42,819 bases of DNA. It comes from Tissierella creatinini. Its GTDB lineage: Bacteria > Bacillota > Clostridia > Tissierellales > Tissierellaceae. The stretch spans positions 1 to 42,819 of the forward strand of contig SUSS01000022.1 in NCBI GenBank assembly GCA_005046945.1, in the 5' to 3' direction. Positions 25,269 to 33,243 of this stretch are shown piece by piece; position 1 is the first letter of the stretch; the number at the start of each line of letters is the position of its first letter. Made by a program: the position numbers and the translations under genes. The notes beneath the pieces were generated by a model. The model was not told the origin of the DNA, did no database searches, and worked only from the letters and a program-made list of their open reading frames with translations.

Positions 25269-25652
25269 ATGTTCATTGCACTAATAGGAATATTAGTAGG
25301 TGCAGTTATTGGGTTCCTATTACCATATACCTACAATACTGCATATTCCCTATATATTTCAGTAGCAATCTTAGCCTGCTTAGACTCTGTATTTGGAGGC
25401 ATAAGGTCAAATTTAGAAAATAATTTTAGTGTTAAAATATTCGTTTCAGGTTTCTTTGGAAATGCTTTACTAGCTGCTTTCCTAGCATATATAGGCGATA
25501 GATTAGGTGTACCACTTTATTACGCGGCCATTTTTACATTTGGAGGCAGGCTGTTTGATAACTTTGCAGCCATAAGACGAATATGGTTGAATAAAAGAGG
25601 AAGAGATAAGGTTAGAGCAAATAAAGAACTTAAGGATAAGGGGGAGTTTTAA
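25269..25652 (+). CDS. sbp: Small basic membrane protein Sbp (DUF1290)
   Basis: A 127-residue protein with three to four membrane segments (IALIGILVGAVIGFLLPY, ISVAILACLDSVFGGI, IFVSGFFGNALLAAFLAYIG, and one before GGRLFDNFAAIRR). A basic, charged C-terminus (NKRGRDKVRANKELKDK) follows. The LACLDSVFGGIRS and GGRLFDNFAAIRR motifs are those of DUF1290, called small basic protein in Bacillus, which lies just upstream of ftsA/ftsZ. It starts at the base after the second DUF881 stop. Function unknown. Confidence 0.9.
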   Translation: MFIALIGILVGAVIGFLLPYTYNTAYSLYISVAILACLDSVFGGIRSNLENNFSVKIFVSGFFGNALLAAFLAYIGDRLGVPLYYAAIFTFGGRLFDNFAAIRRIWLNKRGRDKVRANKELKDKGEF

Positions 25653-26732
25653 ATGTTTGATTTTGATATTGATGTTGATCAATTTGCAAAAATTAAGGTA
25701 ATAGGTGTAGGTGGTGGGGGAAACAATGCAGTAAACAGAATGGTTGAAGAAGGAGTAAGAGGAATTGAGTTTATTGCATTAAATACAGATAAGCAAGCTT
25801 TATATTCTTCAAGAGCAGAAACTAAGCTGCAACTGGGAGAAAAGGTTACTAAAGGTCTAGGAGCCGGTGCTAATCCTGAAATCGGTAGTCAGGCAGCTGA
25901 AGAAAACAGAAATGATATAGCTGAAGCTCTTAAGGGAGCGGATATGGTATTTATTACTGCCGGTATGGGTGGTGGAACAGGGACCGGGGCAGCCCCAGTA
26001 GTAGCTGAGATTGCAAAGGAACTTGGTATCCTAACAGTCGGAGTAGTCACAAAGCCTTTTACCTTTGAAGGAAAGAAGAGGCTTATGCAGGCTGAAAAGG
26101 GAGTAGCTGAACTTAAAGAAAAGGTTGATACTCTTGTTACCATACCTAATGATAGATTGCTACAAATTGCCGACAAGAAGACTACAATGCCTCAAGCCTT
26201 TATGATGGCTGATGAAGTATTAAAGCATGGTATCCAAGGTATATCTGATTTAATATCTGTGCCAAATCTTATAAATTTAGACTTTGCTGATGTTAAAACT
26301 ATTATGTTTAACAAGGGAATAGCCCATATGGGAATAGGTATGGGTAGTGGAGATAACAGAGCTACAGATGCAGCTAAGTCTGCAATACAGAGTCCACTTT
26401 TAGAAACATCTATTGAAGGCGCTAAGTCGGTTTTATTAAATATAACTGGAGGTTCAGATTTGGGAATCTTCGAAGTAAATGAAGCTGCTGAAATCATAAG
26501 ACAATCCGTAGACCAAGATGCAAATATCATCTTTGGTGCAGGCATAGATGAAAGCCTTGGAGATAGTATAAAGATTACTGTCATAGCTACAGGCTTTGAA
26601 GATAAGCCTGAAGAAAGAATAAATAAAATTATGCAAGACAAGTCAACTAAGAGTGATGAAGAAAACGTAATACATACTGAGGATAACCTTGGTGATTTAG
26701 ATATTCCTATATTTTTAAGAAGAAAGAGATAG
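25653..26732 (+). CDS. ftsZ: Cell division GTPase FtsZ
   Basis: FtsZ is the tubulin-like protein that forms the division ring. The 359-residue protein shows the nucleotide loops [17 protein letters not shown] (residues 14-30), the tubulin signature [10 protein letters not shown] (106-115), the T7 synergy loop [14 protein letters not shown], and the conserved C-terminal peptide [12 protein letters not shown] that binds partner proteins. The linker before that peptide is short. ATG 25653 has AAGGGGGAG upstream and touches the sbp stop. No ftsA precedes it in this cluster. A strong terminator follows. Confidence 0.97.
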   Translation: MFDFDIDVDQFAKIKVIGVGGGGNNAVNRMVEEGVRGIEFIALNTDKQALYSSRAETKLQLGEKVTKGLGAGANPEIGSQAAEENRNDIAEALKGADMVFITAGMGGGTGTGAAPVVAEIAKELGILTVGVVTKPFTFEGKKRLMQAEKGVAELKEKVDTLVTIPNDRLLQIADKKTTMPQAFMMADEVLKHGIQGISDLISVPNLINLDFADVKTIMFNKGIAHMGIGMGSGDNRATDAAKSAIQSPLLETSIEGAKSVLLNITGGSDLGIFEVNEAAEIIRQSVDQDANIIFGAGIDESLGDSIKITVIATGFEDKPEERINKIMQDKSTKSDEENVIHTEDNLGDLDIPIFLRRKR

Positions 26733-26754
26733 AAGGTAAAGAAACAAAATGTTG

Positions 26755-26789
26755 AAAAACGTATCTTATTGTAAAGATACGTTTTTTTT
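26755..26789 (+). terminator. Rho-independent terminator after ftsZ
   Basis: AAAAACGTATCTT pairs with AAGATACGTTTTT around a short loop, followed by a run of T. It closes the division operon. Confidence 0.92.
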
Positions 26790-26801
26790 ATGTCCAAAAA
26801 A

Positions 26802-26834
26802 ATGACAAGCTTTTTCAACCCTTTACTCTATAAT
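26802..26834 (+). promoter_or_regulatory. Candidate spoIIG promoter with long spacer
   Basis: ATGACA (26802-26807, one mismatch from TTGACA) and TATAAT (26829-26834) are 21 bases apart. The Bacillus spoIIG promoter is read by sigma-A with a spacer of about 22 bases and needs phosphorylated Spo0A, so the odd spacing fits. A clean Spo0A box (TGTCGAA) was not found. Confidence 0.45.
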
Positions 26835-26864
26835 AACATTAAGATAAAGAAGGGTATGATTCAT

Positions 26865-27788
26865 ATGTACATAGTTGTGGAATATCTTCTGTTAGAGAAT
26901 TTCCTAGTGAATTACTTGATACTCTATATAAACACATACTTAGTAAAGATAAATAGGAGGAATATCAGATTGGTGTCTGCGTCATTGATATCATCCCTAT
27001 ACTCCCTAATATATTTTTATCCTTCACTTGAATTCTTAATAGGACTAATACCAAAATTGCTTTTCTCTATGCTAATTGTTATTATTGCCTATAAATTTGT
27101 AAATATTAAGATTTTTATGAAGGAATTACTAGGTTTTTACATAGTAACCTTCATATATGGGGGGGCAACTCTTGGTGTTTTTTATTCATCTAAGAGCATC
27201 GTAGCAAATTTAAATAAACCAATAAATGCACTAGGAGCATTTCCTCTTAAATATCTTATTCTAGGAGCCTTGGTAAGTACTATTATAGGCAAATCTATTT
27301 TTACTTACTTTAATGAAAAGATAATTAGAGGAAACTATATTAAAGATGTAACAGTAGTGATCAATAGCAATAAGGTTGAATTAAAAGCCTTACTTGATAC
27401 AGGTCATTCACTGAAGGATCCATTCAGCGGAAAAAGTATTTTCGTAATAGAGTACAATATGTTAAAACCATATCTGCCTTCTGCTATTGAGTATCTAATA
27501 AAGGCAAGCAATGAAAACAACTTTGTTGAAGTAGAACATTTATTGAATGAATTAAATAAAGAGTTATCATTAACCATCGTACCTTTCAAATCTGTAGGTA
27601 AAAATGGAATCCTATTTGCCTTTAAACCGGATAATATAGTTATACGCAATTTAGATAAAGAATATGAAAAGAAAGATATGCTAGTAGGATTATATGCAGG
27701 GTCATTGACAAAAGAAATGGGATATGGCGGGCTATTAAATTATGAATTGATAAATGGAGGAGAGGCCAATGAACAGACTATTATTTAA
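26865..27788 (+). CDS. spoIIGA: Sporulation sigma-E processing peptidase SpoIIGA
   Basis: SpoIIGA is the membrane aspartic protease that removes the N-terminal part of pro-sigma-E in the mother cell. From ATG 26865 it has about 307 residues. Five membrane segments fill residues 1-150, and a cytoplasmic protease domain follows with the Asp-Thr-Gly motif in [16 protein letters not shown] (Asp about 178). [20 protein letters not shown] is the usual start; the open frame reaches back to 26790, but those codons run into the promoter and terminator. AAGAAGGG lies 11 bases upstream of the ATG. It overlaps the sigE start by 20 bases. Confidence 0.93.
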   Translation: MYIVVEYLLLENFLVNYLILYINTYLVKINRRNIRLVSASLISSLYSLIYFYPSLEFLIGLIPKLLFSMLIVIIAYKFVNIKIFMKELLGFYIVTFIYGGATLGVFYSSKSIVANLNKPINALGAFPLKYLILGALVSTIIGKSIFTYFNEKIIRGNYIKDVTVVINSNKVELKALLDTGHSLKDPFSGKSIFVIEYNMLKPYLPSAIEYLIKASNENNFVEVEHLLNELNKELSLTIVPFKSVGKNGILFAFKPDNIVIRNLDKEYEKKDMLVGLYAGSLTKEMGYGGLLNYELINGGEANEQTII

Positions 27789-28482
27789 AATAAAAATCAC
27801 TATTTTTAAATTAATGAGAAGATTAAATTTACAGGAAAGAGTTGATTATATCGGTTCAGGGGAATCTCTTCCCCCTCCTTTAAAGCCTGAGGAAGAAGAA
27901 TATTATCTAAGCAATTTCAATAAGGACGAATCTATAAAATCCATATTAATAGAAAGAAACCTTAGGCTAGTAGTATATATTGCAAGAAAATTTGAGAATA
28001 CAAAGATATCTATTGAAGATCTTATTTCTATAGGGACTATAGGATTGATAAAGGCTGTGAATACATTTGATCCTGATAAGAAGATTAAGCTAGCTACTTA
28101 TGCTTCTAAGTGCATAGAGAACGAAATACTCATGTACTTAAGGAAAACTAGTAAAACAAGAAATGAAATATCCTTTGATGAACCTCTGAATACTGACTGG
28201 GATGGAAATGAGTTGCTATTGTCAGATATTCTTGGTACAGAAGGAGATATAATTTTTAAGTGTCTCGAGGAAGAAGTAGATAAGAATTTGCTAAATAATG
28301 CCATTGAAAAGTTATCTAAAAGGGAAAAGACCATAGTTGAATTAAGATTTGGGCTCGTAAGCGGTGTTGAAAAAACTCAGAAGGAAGTAGCTGATCTTCT
28401 AGGAATATCTCAATCCTATATTTCAAGATTGGAAAAGAGGATAATCAAAAGGCTAAAGAAAGATATTGGAAGATTAATTTAG
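27769..28482 (+). CDS. sigE: RNA polymerase sigma-E factor, mother-cell specific
   Basis: A sigma-70 family protein of 237 residues from ATG 27769 (GGAGGAGAGGCCA upstream). The N-terminal 25-30 residues form the pro-sequence that SpoIIGA cuts off. Region 2 includes [36 protein letters not shown] and region 4 ends with the helix-turn-helix [44 protein letters not shown] is the conserved stretch near the processing site. The open frame begins five codons earlier, but the ribosome site fixes the start. Translational overlap with spoIIGA ties production of the sigma factor to its protease. Confidence 0.96.
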   Translation: MNRLLFKIKITIFKLMRRLNLQERVDYIGSGESLPPPLKPEEEEYYLSNFNKDESIKSILIERNLRLVVYIARKFENTKISIEDLISIGTIGLIKAVNTFDPDKKIKLATYASKCIENEILMYLRKTSKTRNEISFDEPLNTDWDGNELLLSDILGTEGDIIFKCLEEEVDKNLLNNAIEKLSKREKTIVELRFGLVSGVEKTQKEVADLLGISQSYISRLEKRIIKRLKKDIGRLI

Positions 28483-28507
28483 AAAAATATACATATATTA
28501 AAAATCA

Positions 28508-28538
28508 AAGCGACATTTCATTTAATGTCGTTTTTTTT
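28508..28538 (+). terminator. Rho-independent terminator after sigE
   Basis: CGACATT (28511-28517) pairs with AATGTCG (28524-28530) around a six-base loop and is followed by eight T. It separates sigE from sigG. Confidence 0.9.
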
Positions 28539-28571
28539 ATGACCTAAGAAGATTTATCGCTCCTGTCCACA

Positions 28572-28599
28572 GTATAAAAACGTATTTAGAGGAAATAAT
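28572..28599 (+). promoter_or_regulatory. Candidate forespore (sigma-F/G) promoter of sigG
   Basis: GTATA (28572-28576) fits the -35 motif of sigma-F and sigma-G promoters. GGAAATAAT (28591-28599) fits the GGnnAnnnT type -10 region, 14 bases later. The site is about 40 bases before the sigG start. sigG is transcribed by sigma-F and then by itself in Bacillus, so this is expected. The match is short. Confidence 0.45.
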
Positions 28600-28639
28600 T
28601 TTATTAAAGGGGAGTTCATTTTGAAAGGATGAATATATA

Positions 28640-29413
28640 ATGCATGTATCAAAGGTTGAAATATGCGGTGTAAATACTTCCAAATTACCTGTTTTAACTA
28701 ACGAAGAGATGCAGAAATTATTTATTAAGATTAAGGCTGGAGATTTATCCTCCAGAGAAACATTTATAAAGGGAAATCTTAGATTAGTCTTAAGTATAAT
28801 TCAAAGGTTTAACAGAAGAGGAGAGCCAGTTGATGACTTATTTCAGGTTGGTTGCATAGGACTTATAAAGGCTATAGATAATTTTGACCTAAGTCAGAAC
28901 GTTAGATTTTCAACCTATGCTGTGCCAATGATTATAGGAGAAATAAGACGGTATCTCAGGGACAATAATTCTATTAGAGTATCTAGATCCTTAAGGGATA
29001 CTGCATATAAGGCATTACAAGCTAGAGATGCTTTAATAAATAAATATTCTAAAGAGCCAACAATAAATGAAATTGCAGACCTACTTGGTATAAGTAAGGA
29101 AGATGTAGTTTTTGCTATGGAAGCTATTCAGGAGCCTATATCCTTGTTTGAACCAATTTATCATGATAGTGGGGATGCTATCTTCGTAATGGATCAGGTT
29201 AGGGATGAGAAAGAAGAGGATGATCTATGGTTAAGGGACATAACCCTTAATGAAGCTATGAATAAATTAAATAAGAGAGAAAAGGAAATATTGAATTTAA
29301 GATTTTTTGATGGAAAAACTCAAATGGAAGTGGCGGATGAAATAGGTATATCACAAGCCCAGGTTTCTAGACTCGAAAAAAATGCATTAAGGCAGATGAG
29401 AAAGTACGTTTAA
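28640..29413 (+). CDS. sigG: RNA polymerase sigma-G factor, forespore specific
   Basis: A 257-residue sigma factor of the SigF/SigG group. The N-terminus KVEICGVNTSKLPVLTNEEM is specific for sigma-G and contains the segment that binds regulators. Region 2 (GNLRLVLSIIQRFNRRGEPVD and LFQVGCIGLIKAIDNFD) and region 4 (KTQMEVADEIGISQAQVSRLE) are intact. Region 3 has RVSRSLRDTAYKALQARD. ATG 28640 has AAAGGATGA upstream. It follows spoIIGA-sigE, the standard order in Clostridia, but behind its own promoter and the sigE terminator. Confidence 0.97.
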   Translation: MHVSKVEICGVNTSKLPVLTNEEMQKLFIKIKAGDLSSRETFIKGNLRLVLSIIQRFNRRGEPVDDLFQVGCIGLIKAIDNFDLSQNVRFSTYAVPMIIGEIRRYLRDNNSIRVSRSLRDTAYKALQARDALINKYSKEPTINEIADLLGISKEDVVFAMEAIQEPISLFEPIYHDSGDAIFVMDQVRDEKEEDDLWLRDITLNEAMNKLNKREKEILNLRFFDGKTQMEVADEIGISQAQVSRLEKNALRQMRKYV

Positions 29414-29470
29414 ATCTTTCACCAAATTAATGTAATATCATGGAAGAAAAGGCATATATCTATAGTAATG

Positions 29471-29617
29471 AGCTTAAGTTATAACGAGCTGCACATGTCC
29501 CCCGCTTCTTTAAGCGGTCAGGTACCATTTTGTTATACTAGGTGGTGTGCATTAATCACCCACCTCGTTTCAGCGGTGTGAGGCAATTGCTATGCAATTG
29601 CTTCCGATACTTAAGCT
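29471..29617 (+). repeat. Structured intergenic repeat, copy D (complete)
   Basis: The outer stem is AGCTTAAGT (29471-29479) with ACTTAAGCT (29609-29617), perfect over nine bases. Inside are CCGCTT/AAGCGG (29502-29507 with 29512-29517), stem AGGTGGTG/CACCCACCT (29540-29547 with 29557-29565, one bulge), core CGTTTCAGCGGTGTGA (29566-29581), hairpin GCAATTGC-TAT-GCAATTGC (29583-29601) and tail CCGATACTTAA (29604-29614). It fills most of the sigG-ylmC gap. It also holds ATAACGAGCT (29481-29490), the same ten bases as the left flank of the IS110 element. Confidence 0.75.
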
Positions 29618-29668
29618 TAACTTTAAGCAATTTCTATGATTTAAGAAATACATTAATGAGGTGGAGGC

Positions 29669-29908
29669 ATGTTAAAAGTATCTGAATTGAGGGATAAGGA
29701 AGTAATTAATCTATATAATGGTCAGAGAATGGGTTATATATCGGATTTTGAAGTGGACTTGGAAAAGGGTTCATTAGTAGGTATAATTATGCCTGGAGAA
29801 AATAAAGTTATGAGCTTCTTTTCCAAGAACAGCGATATCATTATTCAATGGAATAAAATAGTTAAGATTGGAAATGATACAATTTTAGTAAATTTAAAGG
29901 ATGAATAA
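29669..29908 (+). CDS. YlmC/YmxH-family PRC-barrel protein
   Basis: A 79-residue single PRC-barrel domain: KVSELRDKEVINLYNGQRMGYISDFEVDLEKG, split into the usual strands, then LVGIIMPGENKV and a closing NDTILVNL strand. Members of this family are common in spore formers, often near sigG, and are sometimes annotated as sporulation proteins; biochemical function is not known. ATG 29669 has TGAGGTGGAGGC upstream. It sits between two repeat copies, D before it and E after it. Confidence 0.8.
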   Translation: MLKVSELRDKEVINLYNGQRMGYISDFEVDLEKGSLVGIIMPGENKVMSFFSKNSDIIIQWNKIVKIGNDTILVNLKDE

Positions 29909-29936
29909 GGGTGACTTAATTTTAATCTTATATTAT

Positions 29937-29999
29937 AATTAGGTTAGATAAATCTAACCTAATTTCGGTGGTGTGATGCAATTAAAAAATTGCTACCTT
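29937..29999 (+). repeat. Structured intergenic repeat, copy E
   Basis: A 13-base arm AATTAGGTTAGAT (29937-29949) pairs with ATCTAACCTAATT (29952-29964). Core AATTTCGGTGGTGTGA (29961-29976) and hairpin GCAATT-AAAA-AATTGC (29978-29993) follow. The tail is degraded (CCTTACCTAA). The same CTTATATTATAAT precedes it as precedes copy C. Confidence 0.65.
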
Positions 30000-30006
30000 A
30001 CCTAAA

Positions 30007-30063
30007 TAAGTTTAAATAAATTTAACCTTATTTCAGTGGTATTATGCAATAGGAGGAGATACT
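30007..30063 (+). repeat. Decayed repeat copy F carrying the nrdR ribosome site
   Basis: TAAGTTTAAAT (30007-30017) pairs with ATTTAACCTTA (30020-30030) with one mismatch. The core is TATTTCAGTGGTATTA (30029-30044). The second hairpin is lost: GCAAT is followed by AGGAGGAG (30051-30058), which is the nrdR Shine-Dalgarno, and the tail survives as GATACT next to the nrdR ATG. Confidence 0.55.
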
Positions 30064-30537
30064 ATGAAATGCCCATTCTGTGAGTGTCTTGAGTCAAAGG
30101 TTATAGACTCTAGACCCACTGATGAAGGACAAGCTATTAGAAGACGTAGGGAATGTATAAGTTGTGCGAAGCGATTTACTACCTATGAAAAGATTGAAGA
30201 AATACCAACTATAATTGTCAAAAGAGATGGGAATAGACAAGCTTATGATAGAAATAAGTTACTAAACGGAATAATAAAATCTTGTGAAAAGAGACCTGTA
30301 CCCATGAGTACTATAGAATCCCTAGTAGATGAAATTGAGAAGAGTATTTCAAACTCCATGGAGAAGGAGATAACCTCTGTTGAAATTGGAGAGATGGTAA
30401 TGAATAAGTTAAAGAATGTTGATGAGGTCGCATACGTAAGATTTGCATCAGTATATAGACAATTTAAAGATGTTAATTCCTTTATGGATGAACTGAAAAA
30501 AATCCTAGATGAAGGTCGAAGCAATCAGAATAAATAA
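30064..30537 (+). CDS. nrdR: Transcriptional repressor NrdR
   Basis: NrdR represses ribonucleotide reductase genes in response to dATP/ATP. The 157-residue protein has the N-terminal zinc ribbon ([20 protein letters not shown] and [12 protein letters not shown], four Cys) and the ATP-cone domain from about residue 47 ([21 protein letters not shown] to [18 protein letters not shown]). Length and order are standard. ATG 30064 has AGGAGGAG upstream, embedded in a decayed repeat. nrdR lying after sigG-ylmC is a common clostridial order. Confidence 0.97.
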   Translation: MKCPFCECLESKVIDSRPTDEGQAIRRRRECISCAKRFTTYEKIEEIPTIIVKRDGNRQAYDRNKLLNGIIKSCEKRPVPMSTIESLVDEIEKSISNSMEKEITSVEIGEMVMNKLKNVDEVAYVRFASVYRQFKDVNSFMDELKKILDEGRSNQNK

Positions 30538-30779
30538 TTGCATAACCCTTTAAGATAAAACACAATAAGGGCTTTAAATAAGGCTGCTTCAGAGCTTCAG
30601 ACCATTTGAATTTAGAATTCCCCCTTTGGTCCTCCATAAAGTTATTCTCATCCGCTTATACCCATGTTAAGAAGAAACTTAAGAATATTAGATAAGAGAT
30701 AACCTCATTGTATTAGTGATTTATTTTAGTAATTAATCTAGGGTATATTAAAAATATTAAGTTTTTAGGAGGAATAGAG
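30538..30779. other. Intergenic gap with no clear feature
   Basis: About 240 bases between nrdR and the nitroreductase gene. CCCTTTA (near 30546) and TAAGGG (near 30566) could make a weak hairpin, but no T tract follows. I see no promoter, repeat copy or small gene that I can support. Confidence 0.4.
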
Positions 30780-31547
30780 GTGAATTTTATGAACGAGATG
30801 ATTAAAAAACAACTAGCTCACAGAACAATCCGTGAGTTTAAAGATGAAAGGATTCCTGAAGAAATGTTTTCTCTCCTAATGGAGGCTGGAAGAAGAACAG
30901 CTAGTTCAACTGGTATGCAGGCTTCATCCATAATTAGAGTTACAGATAAGGAGCTTAGGAGAGAAATTGCTCTAATATGTAATCAAGAATATGTACAAAG
31001 AGCACCTGAATTACTTATTTTTATAGTAGACTTATATAGGAATAAAAAAATAGCTAATGAGAAGCAATGTTTTGAAACAAGTGCATCTGATATGGATAGG
31101 TTTTTTTCAGGTTTTACCGATGCCTGTATTATGGCACAAAATATTGTAAATGCAGCTGAATCCATGGAATTAGGGTCGGTTTATCTAGGAAGTGTATTAA
31201 ACGATTCAGAAAAGCTTTGTAAGTTGCTTAAGTTGCCTGAATTAACCTTCCCAGTTGTAGGTCTTGGAATTGGATATCCTAATCAAAATCCTCAAATCAA
31301 ACCTAAAATAGATATGGAACTAAGAGTATTTGAAAATGAATATAAAATATTTGACAACTACCTAAAGGAATTAAAGGATTACGACGAGGAGATGCACACC
31401 TACTATGATTTAAGAGAAGCTAATAAAAGAGTAGATACCTTTAGTGATCAAGTTGTAACTAGAATGAAAAACCCAAATCCTAAAAGGGCAAGAATGCTTA
31501 ACAATATTGAAGAACAGGGTTTTGATTTAAATGTAGATGGTAGGTGA
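30780..31547 (+). CDS. Nitroreductase-family flavoprotein, NfsA-like
   Basis: A 255-residue FMN protein. The N-terminus KKQLAHRTIREFKDERIPEE holds the phosphate-binding Arg pair of the family, AGRRTASSTGMQASSII is the typical NfsA/FRP motif, and AESMELGSVYLGSVLND and LPVVGLGIGYPNQNP-like FPVVGLGIGYP follow. Enzymes of this group reduce nitro compounds, quinones or flavins with NADPH; the physiological substrate is unknown. AGGAGG (30767-30772) is seven bases before GTG 30780, which is preferred over ATG 30789. The stop codon is four bases before the rarA start, so the two are probably co-transcribed. Confidence 0.85.
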   Translation: MNFMNEMIKKQLAHRTIREFKDERIPEEMFSLLMEAGRRTASSTGMQASSIIRVTDKELRREIALICNQEYVQRAPELLIFIVDLYRNKKIANEKQCFETSASDMDRFFSGFTDACIMAQNIVNAAESMELGSVYLGSVLNDSEKLCKLLKLPELTFPVVGLGIGYPNQNPQIKPKIDMELRVFENEYKIFDNYLKELKDYDEEMHTYYDLREANKRVDTFSDQVVTRMKNPNPKRARMLNNIEEQGFDLNVDGR

Positions 31548-31551
31548 TACA

Positions 31552-32877
31552 ATGGATTTATTTACATTATCTATGGAAGATAAACTTAAAAAAAATGCAC
31601 CTCTTGCTGATAGAATGAGACCAGAATCAATAAATGAATTCGTAGGCCAACAGCATATTCTAGGAGAAGGAAAATTCTTAAATAGGTCAATTAAAGCCGA
31701 TAGAATAGCATCAATGATATTTTATGGCCCACCTGGAACAGGAAAGACAACACTTGCAAGAATAATTGCCAATACGACTAAGATGTCATATGAAAAGTTA
31801 TCGGCTGTTACCTCGGGAGTAAAAGATATTAGAGAAGTAATTTTGAGAGCTGAAGAGAATTTAAAACTGTATAACAAGCGAACAATACTCTTTATAGACG
31901 AGATCCATAGATTTAACAAGGCACAACAGGATGCCTTGCTTCCCTTCGTTGAAAGGGGAATAATAATCCTAATAGGGGCAACTACAGAAAATCCTTATTT
32001 TGAGGTTAATAAAGCACTCTTATCAAGGACCATGGTCTTAGTGCTAGAAAGGTTAAGCCGTCAAGATTTAAAAGCCCTATTGGACAGGGCCTTGGGTGAT
32101 AAGAATAAGGGATTAGGTAACCATAAGGTAGAAATCAGCCAAGAAGCTGAAGATTATCTCTTAACAATTGCTGAAGGTGATGGCAGGACCCTCTTAAATT
32201 CATTAGAAATTGGAGTCTTATCAACACCAAGCGATGAAGATGGAATAATTTATTTAGATTTGGATAAAATAAAGGAATCTATACAGGTAAAAACCGCAAG
32301 ATACGATAAAGGCGGGGATGAGCATTATGATACGATTTCCGCCTTTATTAAGAGCATGAGAGGGTCAGATCCGGACGCAACCATATATTGGCTAGCAAAG
32401 ATGATAAATGCTGGGGAAGACCCTAAATTTATCGCTAGAAGAATTATTATTGCAGCATCGGAGGATGTGGGGAATGCTGATCCAAATGCACTTACTCTAG
32501 CAATTGCAGCCTTTGATGCAGTAAATATCATAGGAATGCCCGAAGGAAGGATTCCATTGGCACAAGCAGCCACATATGTAGCTGGTGCACCTAAGAGCAA
32601 CAGGGCCTATCTAGCAATAGATAAAGCACTAGAGGATATTAAAATTAAGGAAATAGGTAAGGTCCCCCTACATCTAAGGTCAACTGCTTATGCTGGTGCA
32701 ACAAAACTAGGCAATGGAAAAGGATACAAATATCCTCATGATTATAAGGATGGATATGTAGCCCAAGAATATATGCCAGAGGAATTTAGGGGTAAAAAAT
32801 ATTACCAACCATCGGACTATGGTTATGAAAAGCAAATAAAGGAAAGATTATCTCAATTGATTGACAAGCAGGAATAA
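31552..32877 (+). CDS. rarA: Replication-associated recombination protein RarA (MgsA)
   Basis: A AAA+ ATPase of 441 residues from ATG 31552 (TAGGTGA upstream). The sequence has PLADRMRPESINEFVGQQHILG at the N-terminus, Walker A GPPGTGKTTLARII, Walker B LFIDEIHRFNKAQQDALLP and sensor GATTENPYFEVN. The C-terminal part shows the RarA-specific SAFIKSMRGSDPDATIYWLAKMI and PHDYKDGYVAQEYMP. RarA acts at stalled replication forks. The frame also opens five codons earlier (ATG 31537) inside the nitroreductase gene. Its last codons carry the asnS promoter -35. Confidence 0.95.
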   Translation: MDLFTLSMEDKLKKNAPLADRMRPESINEFVGQQHILGEGKFLNRSIKADRIASMIFYGPPGTGKTTLARIIANTTKMSYEKLSAVTSGVKDIREVILRAEENLKLYNKRTILFIDEIHRFNKAQQDALLPFVERGIIILIGATTENPYFEVNKALLSRTMVLVLERLSRQDLKALLDRALGDKNKGLGNHKVEISQEAEDYLLTIAEGDGRTLLNSLEIGVLSTPSDEDGIIYLDLDKIKESIQVKTARYDKGGDEHYDTISAFIKSMRGSDPDATIYWLAKMINAGEDPKFIARRIIIAASEDVGNADPNALTLAIAAFDAVNIIGMPEGRIPLAQAATYVAGAPKSNRAYLAIDKALEDIKIKEIGKVPLHLRSTAYAGATKLGNGKGYKYPHDYKDGYVAQEYMPEEFRGKKYYQPSDYGYEKQIKERLSQLIDKQE

Positions 32878-32889
32878 AATTCATATAAT
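32861..32889 (+). promoter_or_regulatory. Consensus promoter of asnS, inside the rarA 3' end
   Basis: A perfect TTGACA (32861-32866) and a perfect TATAAT (32884-32889) are 17 bases apart. The -35 lies in the last rarA codons. This is the best vegetative promoter in the window and would start the T-box leader RNA near 32896. Confidence 0.88.
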
Positions 32890-32949
32890 GAGTTTATGTA
32901 AAAACTTATTTGTGAGAAAAAGAACTTTATTGAAAATATCGATAACAAT

Positions 32950-33169
32950 GATGGGAAGAGTATATATAAAAACTGGTTAAAGGGAGCTGATAATAGTGAG
33001 ACGTCAGCACTAAGCTTATATAGAAGAACACCCCTAAGTTTCTAAGTTGAAAGATTAGTAGGTTTAGACGCAATGCTCACGTTAAGGGCAAAAGTGGCAT
33101 TAGCAATTAGGGTGGTACCGCGGAAGATAACCTTTCGTCCTTTTATATTAGAGGATGAAGGGTTTTTTT
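32950..33169 (+). promoter_or_regulatory. T-box leader of asnS, asparagine specifier
   Basis: The leader has the stem I base AAGAGTA near 32955, a specifier region with AAC at 33027-33029 (GAAGAACACC), the T-box AGGGTGGTACCGCG (33109-33122), and a terminator AACCTTTCGTCC (33129-33140) with GGATGAAGGGTT (33153-33164) plus seven T. Uncharged tRNA-Asn would pair with AAC and with the TGGT of the T-box, stabilise the antiterminator and allow asnS to be read. The specifier fits the gene downstream. Confidence 0.95.
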
Positions 33170-33243
33170 ATGACTTAGCCCTAAGGTAAGCTAAATATGA
33201 AATTATACTTACTTAAGATAAATTAAATTCGAGGAGCGATAAA

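Noticed and set aside
26192-26818. 208-codon minus-strand frame across ftsZ
   Set aside because: It lies antisense to a certain ftsZ gene and its terminator; the product has no recognisable motif and reflects the codon pattern of the real gene.
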